This document shows positions 1-7,217 of a stretch of 15,506 bases of DNA, piece by piece. Source of the DNA: DASQFD01 sp035633255 (GTDB lineage Bacteria > Actinomycetota > Actinomycetes > Actinomycetales > Dermatophilaceae). Made by a program: the position numbers and the translations under genes. Under the pieces are notes generated by a model, which had not been told where the DNA came from, did not search any database, and worked only from the letters and a program-made list of their open reading frames with translations. Each line of letters starts with the position of its first letter. Positions within the stretch are counted from its first letter, which is position 1. Location: the NCBI GenBank assembly GCA_035633255.1, contig DASQFD010000129.1, positions 1-15,506 of the forward strand. The letters run 5' to 3'.

Positions 1-1150
1 CCACGACGGCGAGCCGCTCCCGTGGCCGCAGGTCGAGGTCGACGCCGTGCAGGACGTCGCGTCCGGCCCGGTAGGCGTAGCGCACGCCCCGCACCGAGAT
101 GTCGTCGCCGCGCGGCAGCTCGCCGGACGCGGCCCGGTCCGGCGGCACCTCGGCCACGCCGAGGATCCGGGCCAGCGAGGTCCCGGCGAACTGGATCTCG
201 TCCAGCCAGTCGACGACCTCCCCGAGCGGGTCGAGCATCAGCTGGAGGTAGAGGACGACCGCAGTGGCGGCCCCGATGGTGGTGTGCCCGTTCCACGCCA
301 GCCACCCGCCCCACAGGATCGCGCCCGCGACCGGGGCGATGAACCCGAGGTCGAGGCACGGGTACCACCGCATCCGCAGGCCCAGGGTGTAGCGCTCGGC
401 GCGGTAGCACTCCTCGACCGCCTCCTCGAAGCGCTCCCGCCGTGCGTCCTGCAGCGACAGGGCCTCCACGGTGCGGGCGCCCTCGACGGTCTCCGACGCC
501 ACGCCGTTCAGCCGCGCGTAGGTGGCGTGCTCCCACAGGTAGCCGTTGCCGGCGCGCCGCAGGTACCACCACGTGGCGGGCAGGTGGAGGACGGCCGGCA
601 GCACCAGCGCGAGCGCCGGCAGCGGCGCGGTGACCGCCGCGGCGACGACGGTGGCGAGGACCGTGGTCACCGAGACGACGATCGCGGGGACCCCGAAGCG
701 GATCACCCGAGCCAGCGCCTCGACGTCGTTGGTCGTCCGCGCCACCAGGTCGCCGGTGCCGGCCCGCTCCACCGTCGACAGCGGCAGGCGCACGGCGTCG
801 GCGATGAAGTCCTCGCGCAGCCGCGCGAAGATGCCCTCGGCGAAGACGAACGCCGACCTGCGGGCGAACCACGTGAGGACGCCCTGGCCGGCCACCGCGG
901 CGGCGAGCACGGCGAGCAGCACGTCGACGCGTGCGGTGGAGCGGTCACCCGCGACCTCGTCCACGACCTGCCCGACCACCCAGGGGGCCACCAGCCCGAC
1001 GAGCGCCGCGAGACCGTGCCACCCGACGAGGAGCGCGAGCGCACGGCGGTGCTCCCGGAACAGCACCCGGACGTGGGCGAGGACGGTCGCCCGCGCCGCG
1101 ATGGGCAGGCTGCGCCTGGCGTGGTCGGTCGAGCCCGCCGCCGGCGTCAT
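1..1150 (-). CDS. ABC exporter half-transporter, 3' end beyond window
   Basis: The minus strand is open from an ATG at 1150 to the left edge, so about 383 residues are visible and the C-terminus is missing. The visible part is an ABC exporter transmembrane domain: an N-terminal cytosolic stretch, hydrophobic helices (for example LALLVGWHGLAALVGLVAPW near residues 35-55), then the cytosolic coupling region TGDLVARTTNDVEAL typical of type IV exporters. The start of the nucleotide-binding domain follows (GVRYAYRAGRDVLHGVDL, the A-loop Tyr region). The window ends just before the expected Walker A motif. The start codon overlaps the upstream ABC gene's stop as ATGA, so the two are probably translated together and form a heterodimer. 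Because the partner's ATP site is degenerate, this subunit should carry the working ATP site; that cannot be seen here. The substrate is unknown. Confidence 0.9.
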   Translation of the reverse strand, partial: MTPAAGSTDHARRSLPIAARATVLAHVRVLFREHRRALALLVGWHGLAALVGLVAPWVVGQVVDEVAGDRSTARVDVLLAVLAAAVAGQGVLTWFARRSAFVFAEGIFARLREDFIADAVRLPLSTVERAGTGDLVARTTNDVEALARVIRFGVPAIVVSVTTVLATVVAAAVTAPLPALALVLPAVLHLPATWWYLRRAGNGYLWEHATYARLNGVASETVEGARTVEALSLQDARRERFEEAVEECYRAERYTLGLRMRWYPCLDLGFIAPVAGAILWGGWLAWNGHTTIGAATAVVLYLQLMLDPLGEVVDWLDEIQFAGTSLARILGVAEVPPDRAASGELPRGDDISVRGVRYAYRAGRDVLHGVDLDLRPRERLAVV

Positions 1151-2925
1151 GCGTCCTCCCCCCGGGTCACGACCGCCCGGTATGCCGGTGCGGTCCGCAG
1201 CAGGTCGCGGTGGCGTCCCCGCGCCACCTCACGCCCGTCGGCGAGCAGCACGACGACGTCGGCCTGGTCCAGGAGCAGCGGGCTCGCCGTGACCACCACG
1301 GTGGTGCGCCCGGCCCGGTGGCGGACCAGGCGCTGCGCGATCCGGGCCTCGGTGTGCGCGTCCACCGCGCTCGTCGGCTCCAGCAGGACGAGCACCTCGG
1401 GGTCGCGCACCAGGGTGCGGGCCAGCGCCAGGCGCTGGCGCTGGCCGCCCGAGAGCGAGCGGCCGCGCTCCTCCAGCTCGCCGTCGAGACCGCCGTCCAC
1501 CGCGTCGACCGCGTCCGCGGCGTCCGCGACCGCCAGGGCCGTGCGCAGCGCGCCGTCGGCGGCCACCGGGTCGGCGCCGGGCGGCAGCAGCTCACGGCGC
1601 ACCGGACCGCTGAACAGGTGCGGCTCGGCCTCGGAGACGACGACTCGTGCCCGGACCTGCGCGACCGGCACGTCGTCCAGGCAGTGCTCGCCCCAGCGCA
1701 CGCCGTGCCGGCCGGGGGTGGTGCGCCCGAGCCGCTCGGCGACCGTCGCCGACTCCTCGGGGCGGGCGCTGACCAGCGCCGTGAGCAGGCCCGGCGCGAC
1801 GACCACCCCGGAGGCCGGGTCGGTGAGCGGCCCGGTGAGCGGCGCGAAACACGCCCCCGGGAGCGGCCCGGTCAGCGGCCCGGGACCCGCCCCGGGGAGC
1901 GGCGCGGTGAGCGGACCCGCCGGGTGGTCGCCGCGCTCGGCGAGGATCCGCACCACCCGCCCCGCCGCCACCCGGGCCGAGGCCAGCTCCTCGGCGAACT
2001 CGGTCACCGTGCGCAGCGGGATGCTGAGGAACGCGACGTAGCCGTAGGACGCCACGAGCTCGCCGGGGCTGATGTCACCGGCCAGGGCCAGGTGCGCACC
2101 GAGCCCGGTGACGAGGAGCACGAACAGCCCCGGCAGCAGCACCTGGGCCGCGTCGAGCGTCGCCTGCGGCCCGGCCAGGCGGACGCCGGCGTCGCGCACC
2201 CGGCCGGACTGGCCGGCATACCGGGTGAGGAAGGCGTCCTCCCCGCCGATCCCGCGCAGCACGCGCAGCCCGGCCACCGTGTCGGCGCCGAGCGCGGTGA
2301 GCCGGCCGGCCTCGGTGCGCTGCACCTCCTGCCGGCGCTGCAGCGGGCGCATCAGCAGCCCGACCGTGGCGAGCACGACCGGGCCGCCGGCGAGGACGAT
2401 CCCCCCCAGCAGGACCGACCCCTGGAGCAGCAGCAGCCCGACGAGCAGGTAGCTGGCGGCCGCACCCGTGAGCCGGGCGACGACCTCGAGGACCGCGCCG
2501 AGGCGGTTCATGTCTCGCGCGAAGGAGGTGATCACCTCACCGGCGGGCAGGTCGCGGGTGAGCGCCGGCCCGGCGCGGCGGACCGCCCGGTCCGCGAGCA
2601 GGCTGGAACGGTATGCCGCGTCCAGCCAGCTGTGCACGGCGAACCAGTGCCGCACGGTGCCCGCGGCGGCCGTGACGACGCCGAGGACGAGGGTGGCGGC
2701 CGCCCACCGGAGCAGCGCGTCCGCGTCGCGGTCGACGAGGGCGTCCACGGCCCGGCCCACGACCGCCGGCAGCAGGGCGATCGGGAGCATCCACAGCACC
2801 CCGAAGACCGAGCCCCAGAGGAGGTAGCCGCGCTGTCGCCAGGCGAGCCAGAGCAGGAGGCGGCCGCCGGTCGGCGGCGGCTCCTCCCCCTCTCGCACGG
2901 CCCAGGGCCAGTCGGCGGCGGTCAC
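1147..2925 (-). CDS. ABC exporter subunit with degenerate nucleotide-binding domain
   Basis: A 592-residue half-transporter: transmembrane domain (about residues 30-320), a repeat-rich linker, then a nucleotide-binding domain. The signature motif LSGGQ is intact (residues 491-495), but the rest of the ATP site is eroded. Around residues 385-395 the Walker A position reads VSARPEESATV with no GxGK. Walker B reads VLVLLEPTSAVD with Leu515 in place of Asp and Glu516 kept. The switch His is Ala547 (VVTASPLLL). In heterodimeric exporters the intact LSGGQ can serve the partner's ATP site, so this is probably the non-catalytic half working with the gene at 1-1150, which it overlaps by 4 nt. The GTG at 2925 was chosen because it is the only good start before the first helix, lies 8 nt after a TAGCGT hexamer and gives normal family length. 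Longer reading would run antisense through the SURF1 gene. Substrate unknown. Confidence 0.9.
   Translation of the reverse strand: MTAADWPWAVREGEEPPPTGGRLLLWLAWRQRGYLLWGSVFGVLWMLPIALLPAVVGRAVDALVDRDADALLRWAAATLVLGVVTAAAGTVRHWFAVHSWLDAAYRSSLLADRAVRRAGPALTRDLPAGEVITSFARDMNRLGAVLEVVARLTGAAASYLLVGLLLLQGSVLLGGIVLAGGPVVLATVGLLMRPLQRRQEVQRTEAGRLTALGADTVAGLRVLRGIGGEDAFLTRYAGQSGRVRDAGVRLAGPQATLDAAQVLLPGLFVLLVTGLGAHLALAGDISPGELVASYGYVAFLSIPLRTVTEFAEELASARVAAGRVVRILAERGDHPAGPLTAPLPGAGPGPLTGPLPGACFAPLTGPLTDPASGVVVAPGLLTALVSARPEESATVAERLGRTTPGRHGVRWGEHCLDDVPVAQVRARVVVSEAEPHLFSGPVRRELLPPGADPVAADGALRTALAVADAADAVDAVDGGLDGELEERGRSLSGGQRQRLALARTLVRDPEVLVLLEPTSAVDAHTEARIAQRLVRHRAGRTTVVVTASPLLLDQADVVVLLADGREVARGRHRDLLRTAPAYRAVVTRGEDA
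1825..1926 (-). repeat. 36-bp in-frame tandem repeat in ABC linker
   Basis: GAGCGGCCCGGT-type units begin at 1825, 1861 and 1897, an exact 36-bp period over about 2.8 copies. On the minus strand they encode a 12-residue repeat of the type GPLTGPLPGA plus two variable residues, in the linker between the transmembrane and nucleotide-binding domains. The period keeps the reading frame, so copy number could change without breaking the gene. Confidence 0.85.
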
Positions 2926-2933
2926 GACCGACC

Positions 2934-2939
2934 ACGCTA
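2934..2939 (-). promoter_or_regulatory. Putative -10 box (TAGCGT) for the ABC operon
   Basis: On the minus strand TAGCGT matches the actinobacterial -10 pattern TANNNT and ends 8 nt before the GTG at 2925. That spacing would put the transcription start at or next to the start codon, giving a leaderless mRNA. No Shine-Dalgarno sequence and no clear -35 is visible. Confidence 0.5.
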
Positions 2940-3007
2940 GGCCCGCACGCCGCGGCGCTCCACCGAGTTTCCGGCGGTCGGGCTTCCGGCGGGCCGGGTC
3001 CCCGCCG

Positions 3008-3086
3008 GGGGCTCCCCGGGGTTCTGCGGGGTCCACCGAGGCTCCCGGGGCTCTCCATGGTCCTGCGGGGCTCTCCGGGGTGCCCG
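3008..3086 (+). repeat. Degenerate 20-bp direct repeats between divergent genes
   Basis: The 184-bp gap between the ABC operon and the SURF1 gene holds four imperfect units starting GGGGCTCYCC or close variants at 3008, 3028, 3047 and 3067 (spacing 20, 19 and 20 nt). The third and fourth share an identical GGGGCTCTCC. A shorter direct repeat TTCCGGCGG lies at 2969 and 2984. No convincing gene is encoded on either strand. The period is near two helical turns, so a protein-binding role is possible but not shown. Confidence 0.6.
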
Positions 3087-3097
3087 GCCGGCTCGCG

Positions 3098-3103
3098 TAG
3101 CCT
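3098..3103 (+). promoter_or_regulatory. Putative -10 box (TAGCCT) for SURF1 gene
   Basis: TAGCCT lies 6 nt before the GTG at 3110 and fits the TANNNT -10 pattern of leaderless actinobacterial transcripts. There is no purine-rich ribosome-binding site before the GTG. The same hexamer stands before guaA. Confidence 0.5.
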
Positions 3104-3109
3104 GAACCG

Positions 3110-3946
3110 GTGTTGCGCACAGCCCTGACGCCGCGCTGGCTGGCGCTGCTCGGGGCCGTCCTCGCCGTCGCGGTGGCCTTCGTGCTCCTCGGGCGGTGGC
3201 AGCTCGGCGTGGCCCAGGACAAGGCGACCCGGGAGGCCCTCGCCGAGTCGGCCGCGCAGCGGCCGGTGGGCGTGGAGACGGTGCTGCGGCCCCACGCCAC
3301 CTTCCGCAACGCCTGGAGCGCCCGTCCGGTCACGGCCACCGGCACGTATGCCGGCTCCGGCCAGCTCCTCGTGCCCGAGCGCCGGCTCGGCGGGCGCCCG
3401 GGCTACTGGGTGGTGACGCCGTTCCGCGTGGAGGCGACCGGCGCGACGCTGCCGGTGCTCCGGGGTTTCGTGGAGCGACCGGAGCAGGCCGGAGCGCCCC
3501 CGTCCGGCGGCGTGCGGCTCGAGGGTGGCCTCGCGCCCGGCGAGTCGCCGGTCTCCGGCCCGCCGCTGCCGGAGGGGCAGATCGGCTCGGTGGACGTCTC
3601 CCTGCTCGTCAACGACTGGCCGGGCGAGCTCTACAACGCCTTCCTCTTCCTCCAGCGCGAGGCGCCGGCGGCGACGGCCGCGGCCCCGGCGGCGGACCCG
3701 GCGTCGCTGGGCGCGCTCACCCCGGTGCCCACCCCGCGCGGTGACGTGGGCCTGAACTGGCGCAACGCGGCATACGCGGTGCAGTGGTGGGTGTTCGCGG
3801 CCTTCGCCGTCCTCCTCTGGTGGCGGGCGCTGCGGGACGAGAGCCGGCACCGGCCGGACCCCGACGGCGGCACGGGGCCGCCGACGGGCGCGGACCCCGG
3901 GCGCGGGACACCGGTCCCGGCGGGCGAGAATGTCACGCGTGACTGA
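3110..3946 (+). CDS. SURF1 family cytochrome oxidase assembly protein
   Basis: 278 residues with SURF1 architecture. An N-terminal helix (about residues 9-27) ends in the family's GRWQL motif, followed by a large extracytoplasmic domain with PVTATGTYAGSGQLLVPER and GYWVVTPF, and a C-terminal helix (AVQWWVFAAFAVLLWW, about residues 222-238). SURF1 proteins help insert haem a into subunit I of aa3-type cytochrome c oxidase. The GTG at 3110 puts the first helix right at the N-terminus and follows a -10-like hexamer, so the message is probably leaderless. The cytosolic tail is Gly/Pro/Asp-rich. The end of the gene overlaps the DUF3817 start, which suggests co-transcription. Family assignment is secure; the exact oxidase partner is not in the window. 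Confidence 0.9.
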   Translation: MLRTALTPRWLALLGAVLAVAVAFVLLGRWQLGVAQDKATREALAESAAQRPVGVETVLRPHATFRNAWSARPVTATGTYAGSGQLLVPERRLGGRPGYWVVTPFRVEATGATLPVLRGFVERPEQAGAPPSGGVRLEGGLAPGESPVSGPPLPEGQIGSVDVSLLVNDWPGELYNAFLFLQREAPAATAAAPAADPASLGALTPVPTPRGDVGLNWRNAAYAVQWWVFAAFAVLLWWRALRDESRHRPDPDGGTGPPTGADPGRGTPVPAGENVTRD

Positions 3947-4277
3947 GATCCGCGACGTCGACTCGACCCGCAGGGCCCTGACCATCTTCTCGGTCATGGC
4001 CGTGCTGTCCGGTCTCGCCCTCTTCGTCCTCGTCGGGATCCTCGTGGTCAACGGCGGCTTCGGGAAGGGCGGCGCCTCGGAGTGGTGGAGCCCGGTCCAC
4101 GGGCTCATCTACTTCCTCTACGTCCTCTCCATCGCCAACCTCGGCTTCAAGGTGGGCTGGGGCCTGCCCAAGATGGTCCTGATCATGCTCACCGGATTCG
4201 TGCCGCTCCTGCCGTTCTGGGCCGAGCGGCGCTACGTGCGCGAGGTCCGCGGCCGGCTCGAGCCGGCGCGACAGTAG
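3930..4277 (+). CDS. DUF3817 small integral membrane protein
   Basis: 115 residues with three hydrophobic segments: about residues 15-42 (LTIFSVMAVLSGLALFVLVG), 55-72 (VHGLIYFLYVLSIANLGF) and 76-94 (LPKMVLIMLTGFVPLLPFW). The HGLIYFLYV and FVPLLPFWAERR elements are what I associate with the DUF3817 family; its biochemical function is not known to me. The ATG at 3930 overlaps the SURF1 stop by 17 nt; a GTG at 3939 (protein starting MTEIRD) is an equally possible start with an 8-nt overlap. It is probably translated with SURF1. Its stop codon TAG is part of the putative -10 box of guaA. Confidence 0.85.
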   Translation: MSRVTEIRDVDSTRRALTIFSVMAVLSGLALFVLVGILVVNGGFGKGGASEWWSPVHGLIYFLYVLSIANLGFKVGWGLPKMVLIMLTGFVPLLPFWAERRYVREVRGRLEPARQ

Positions 4278-4280
4278 CCT
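4275..4280 (+). promoter_or_regulatory. Putative -10 box (TAGCCT) for guaA, overlapping a stop codon
   Basis: TAGCCT begins with the TAG stop of the DUF3817 gene and ends 7 nt before the guaA GTG at 4288. The arrangement nearly repeats that of the SURF1 gene (TAGCCTGA, then a GTG). It suggests guaA has its own leaderless promoter inside the SURF1 operon. No -35 match is seen. Confidence 0.45.
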
Positions 4281-4287
4281 GACCCCC

Positions 4288-5892
4288 GTGACCGAGACCT
4301 CCGACCGTCCGTCGGCGGGACCCTCCCTCGCCGACCGGCCCGTGCTCGTGGTCGACTTCGGCGCGCAGTATGCCCAGCTCATCGCGCGGCGGGTGCGGGA
4401 GGCGAGGGTCTTCAGCGAGGTCGTCCCGCACACCATGTCGGCGCGGGAGATGCTCGCCCGCGACCCCGCGGCGATCATCCTCTCCGGCGGGCCCGCCTCG
4501 GTCTACGCCGAGGGTGCGCCCGAGCTCGACGCGGCGCTGCTGGAGGCCGGCGTGCCCGTCTTCGGCATGTGCTACGGCTTCCAGGCCATGGCCCAGGCGC
4601 TGGGCGGGACGGTCTCGCACACCGGCCTGGGGGAGTACGGCCACACCCAGGCGACGGTCACGGACACCGCCTCCACCCTCTTCCACGGGCAGCCGGTCGA
4701 GCAGTCGGTGTGGATGAGCCACGGCGACTCGGTCACCAGCGCCCCGGAGGGGATGGCCGTCACCGCGTCCACCGCCGGGGCGCCCGTCGCGGGGTTCGAG
4801 GACGACGAGCGGGCGCTCTACGGCGTGCAGTGGCACCCCGAGGTGATGCACTCGACCTTCGGCCAGCGGGTGCTGGAGAACTTCCTGCACCGCGGCGCCG
4901 GGATCGGTGGGGACTGGACACCGGCCAACGTCGTCGAGGAGCTCGTCGCGCAGGTGCGAGAGACGGTCGGTGACCGGCGCGTGCTCTGCGCGCTGTCCGG
5001 CGGCGTCGACTCCTCGGTGGCGGCGGCGCTGGTCCAGCGGGCCGTCGGGGACCAGCTCACCTGCGTGTTCGTCGACCACGGGCTGCTGCGGGCCGGCGAG
5101 GCCGAGCAGGTCGAGGGGGACTTCGTCGCGGCGACCGGTGTCGACCTCGTGGTGGTGGACGCGCGCGAGCGCTTCCTCGCCGCGCTGGCCGGCGTGTCGG
5201 ACCCCGAGGAGAAGCGCAAGATCATCGGGCGCGAGTTCATCCGGGTCTTCGAGCAGGCGGCGCGGGACGTCGTCGGTGAGGGGGCGCGCGACGGGCACCC
5301 GGTCGAGTTCCTGGTCCAGGGCACGCTCTACCCCGACGTCGTGGAGTCCGGTGGCGGTGCCGGCGCCGCGAACATCAAGTCCCACCACAACGTCGGCGGG
5401 CTGCCCGAGGACCTGCAGTTCACCCTCATCGAGCCGCTGCGCCTGCTCTTCAAGGACGAGGTCCGCCAGGTCGGCCTCGAGCTGGGGGTGCCCGACGGGA
5501 TCGTCTGGCGCCAGCCCTTCCCCGGGCCGGGGCTGGCCATCCGGATCGTCGGCGCCGTGACCGCCGAACGGCTCGAGGTGCTGCGGGCCGCGGACGTCAT
5601 CGCGCGCCACGAGCTGACCGCAGCGGGGCTGGACCGGTCGATCTGGCAGTGCCCGGTGGTGCTCCTCGCCGACGTGCGGTCCGTGGGCGTCCAGGGCGAC
5701 GGGCGGACCTACGGCCACCCCGTCGTGCTCCGGCCGGTGTCCTCCGAGGACGCCATGACGGCGGACTGGACCCGCGTGCCCTACGAGGTGCTGGCCCGGA
5801 TCTCCACGCGCATCACCAACGAGGTGCGCGAGGTCAACCGCGTCGTCCTGGACGTCACGAGCAAGCCGCCCGGCACGATCGAGTGGGAGTGA
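4288..5892 (+). CDS. guaA: GMP synthase (glutamine-hydrolysing)
   Basis: 534 residues, close to the usual GuaA length; it converts XMP, glutamine and ATP to GMP in the cytosol. The N-terminal class I glutamine amidotransferase domain carries the nucleophile Cys95 in FGMCYGFQ and the His183/Glu185 pair in QWHPEV. The ATP pyrophosphatase domain has the P-loop SGGVDSS at residues 237-243. The C-terminal dimerisation and XMP-binding domain ends in the typical KPPGTIEWE. The GTG at 4288 follows a -10-like hexamer by 7 nt with no ribosome-binding site, so the message is probably leaderless. Alternative internal starts would cut the amidotransferase domain. The last codons overlap murT by 4 nt (GTGA), coupling purine synthesis to the cell-wall pair downstream, at least in transcription. 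Confidence 0.98.
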   Translation: MTETSDRPSAGPSLADRPVLVVDFGAQYAQLIARRVREARVFSEVVPHTMSAREMLARDPAAIILSGGPASVYAEGAPELDAALLEAGVPVFGMCYGFQAMAQALGGTVSHTGLGEYGHTQATVTDTASTLFHGQPVEQSVWMSHGDSVTSAPEGMAVTASTAGAPVAGFEDDERALYGVQWHPEVMHSTFGQRVLENFLHRGAGIGGDWTPANVVEELVAQVRETVGDRRVLCALSGGVDSSVAAALVQRAVGDQLTCVFVDHGLLRAGEAEQVEGDFVAATGVDLVVVDARERFLAALAGVSDPEEKRKIIGREFIRVFEQAARDVVGEGARDGHPVEFLVQGTLYPDVVESGGGAGAANIKSHHNVGGLPEDLQFTLIEPLRLLFKDEVRQVGLELGVPDGIVWRQPFPGPGLAIRIVGAVTAERLEVLRAADVIARHELTAAGLDRSIWQCPVVLLADVRSVGVQGDGRTYGHPVVLRPVSSEDAMTADWTRVPYEVLARISTRITNEVREVNRVVLDVTSKPPGTIEWE

Positions 5893-7217
5893 GCGTGCTG
5901 CGCACCGGCGCCGCGGTGCTCGCCGGCCGCGCGGCGCGGGCCGCCACCCGCCTGCGAGGCGGCGGGTCGGCCCTGCCGGGGCTGGTCGTGGAGCGGGTCG
6001 ACCCCGGCTTCCTGGCCCACGCGCTGGAGCAGGTCCGCGAGGGCGTGGTCGTCGTCAGCGGCACCAACGGCAAGACCACGACGACCAAGATGCTCGTCGC
6101 GATCCTGCGGGCGCACGGCAAGGCGGTCTTCACCAACCCGACCGGCTCGAACTTCACGCGCGGGGTGATCTCCTCGATGCTCGGGGAGGTGCGCCTCGGC
6201 GGCCGGCTGGACGCCGACTTCGCGGTCGTCGAGCTGGACGAGGCACACGCGCTGCGGTTCACCGCGGCGGTGACACCCACGCACTCCCTGGTCCTCAACG
6301 TCGCCCGGGACCAGCTGGACCGCTTCGCGGAGATCGACCACACCGCCGGGCTGCTCGCCACCCTGGCCGGCCAGACCTCACGCGGGGTGGTCCTCAACGC
6401 CGACGACTCCTTCGTCGCCCGGATCCGGGACGGCCTGCCCGGCGGCGTCACGGTGCGGTGGTTCGGCGTGCACTCCTCGGCCGCGCACCGGCTGCCCGAG
6501 CTGATGGAGCAGGACGTCCGCTTCGAGGGTGCCTTCACGGCGCCGGTGACCGGGCCGGACGACGGGCTGCTCCGTCCGCTGGACGACCGGAGCCTGGCGG
6601 TCCTCTTCGGCGCCGGCCACGCCCTGGACGACCCGGCGACGGTGGGCCCCCTGGAGCTGCAGCAGCGCGGGTTCGCGGCGATGATCAACGCGACCGCCGC
6701 AGCGACCACCGCCCGCCTGCTGCTCGGCCCGGCGTTCGACCCCGCGGCGGCGGCGGCGGCGCTGCGTGCGGTCCGGCCGCCGTTCGGGCGCGGGGAGGTC
6801 GTCGACGTCGACGGCCGGCCGCTGGAGCTGGTGCTGGTGAAGAACCCGGCCGGCTTCACCGTCGCGCTCGGCACCTACGGCACCACGCCCGTCGCGACGA
6901 TGATCGCGATCAACGACAACTACGCCGACGGGCGCGACGTCTCCTGGCTCTACGACGTGTCCTTCGAGAGCCTGCGCGAGCGCGGGGTGGGGATGGCGAG
7001 CGGCGTGCGCGCCTACGACATGGCGCTGCGGCTGGAGTACGACGACGTCCCCGTGGCCGCCGTGGAGCCGGACCTCGACCGGGCGCTGGACGGCTTCCTC
7101 GCCGCCCACCCCGGGGAGCCGGTGCGCGTCTTCTGCACCTACACCGCCATGATGGCGCTGCGGCGGACCCTCGCCGCGCGCCACGACCTGCCCGACATCG
7201 GCGAGGAGGCGTCGTGA
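5889..7217 (+). CDS. murT: Lipid II isoglutaminyl synthase subunit MurT, zinc ribbon missing
   Basis: 442 residues. MurT with GatD amidates the alpha-carboxyl of D-Glu in the lipid II stem peptide. The Mur ligase ATP loop is GTNGKTTTTK (Lys62). The central domain has LDEAHALRF, and the C-terminal MurT domain has INDNYADGRDVSWLYDV, which holds the Asp thought to complete GatD's catalytic triad. Characterised Gram-positive MurT proteins carry a Cys4 zinc ribbon after the NADD region. Here residues 190-240 contain no cysteine, and the only Cys in the protein is Cys416 near the end. The GTG at 5889 overlaps the guaA stop as GTGA; GTG at 5895 is an alternative. It overlaps gatD by 4 nt at its end, as expected for two subunits of one complex. 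Confidence 0.93.
   Translation: MSVLRTGAAVLAGRAARAATRLRGGGSALPGLVVERVDPGFLAHALEQVREGVVVVSGTNGKTTTTKMLVAILRAHGKAVFTNPTGSNFTRGVISSMLGEVRLGGRLDADFAVVELDEAHALRFTAAVTPTHSLVLNVARDQLDRFAEIDHTAGLLATLAGQTSRGVVLNADDSFVARIRDGLPGGVTVRWFGVHSSAAHRLPELMEQDVRFEGAFTAPVTGPDDGLLRPLDDRSLAVLFGAGHALDDPATVGPLELQQRGFAAMINATAAATTARLLLGPAFDPAAAAAALRAVRPPFGRGEVVDVDGRPLELVLVKNPAGFTVALGTYGTTPVATMIAINDNYADGRDVSWLYDVSFESLRERGVGMASGVRAYDMALRLEYDDVPVAAVEPDLDRALDGFLAAHPGEPVRVFCTYTAMMALRRTLAARHDLPDIGEEAS

Noticed and set aside
47..2940. Long plus-strand open frames of 660-670 residues over the ABC genes
   Set aside because: They are opposite-strand shadows of high-GC genes: Arg/Pro/Gly-rich, no domain motifs, and the minus strand encodes clear ABC proteins.
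3008..3086. A CRISPR array in the intergenic repeats
   Set aside because: Units are short, degenerate and contiguous, with no unique spacers and no cas genes nearby.
2926..3345. N-terminal extension of the minus-strand ABC gene to 3345
   Set aside because: It would run antisense through the SURF1 start and the repeat region, is low-complexity, and lacks family similarity. The GTG at 2925 gives normal length and follows a -10-like box.
4189..5718. Minus-strand open frame of about 500 residues opposite guaA
   Set aside because: Antisense of a certain gene; composition is His/Arg/Asp/Gly-rich without motifs.
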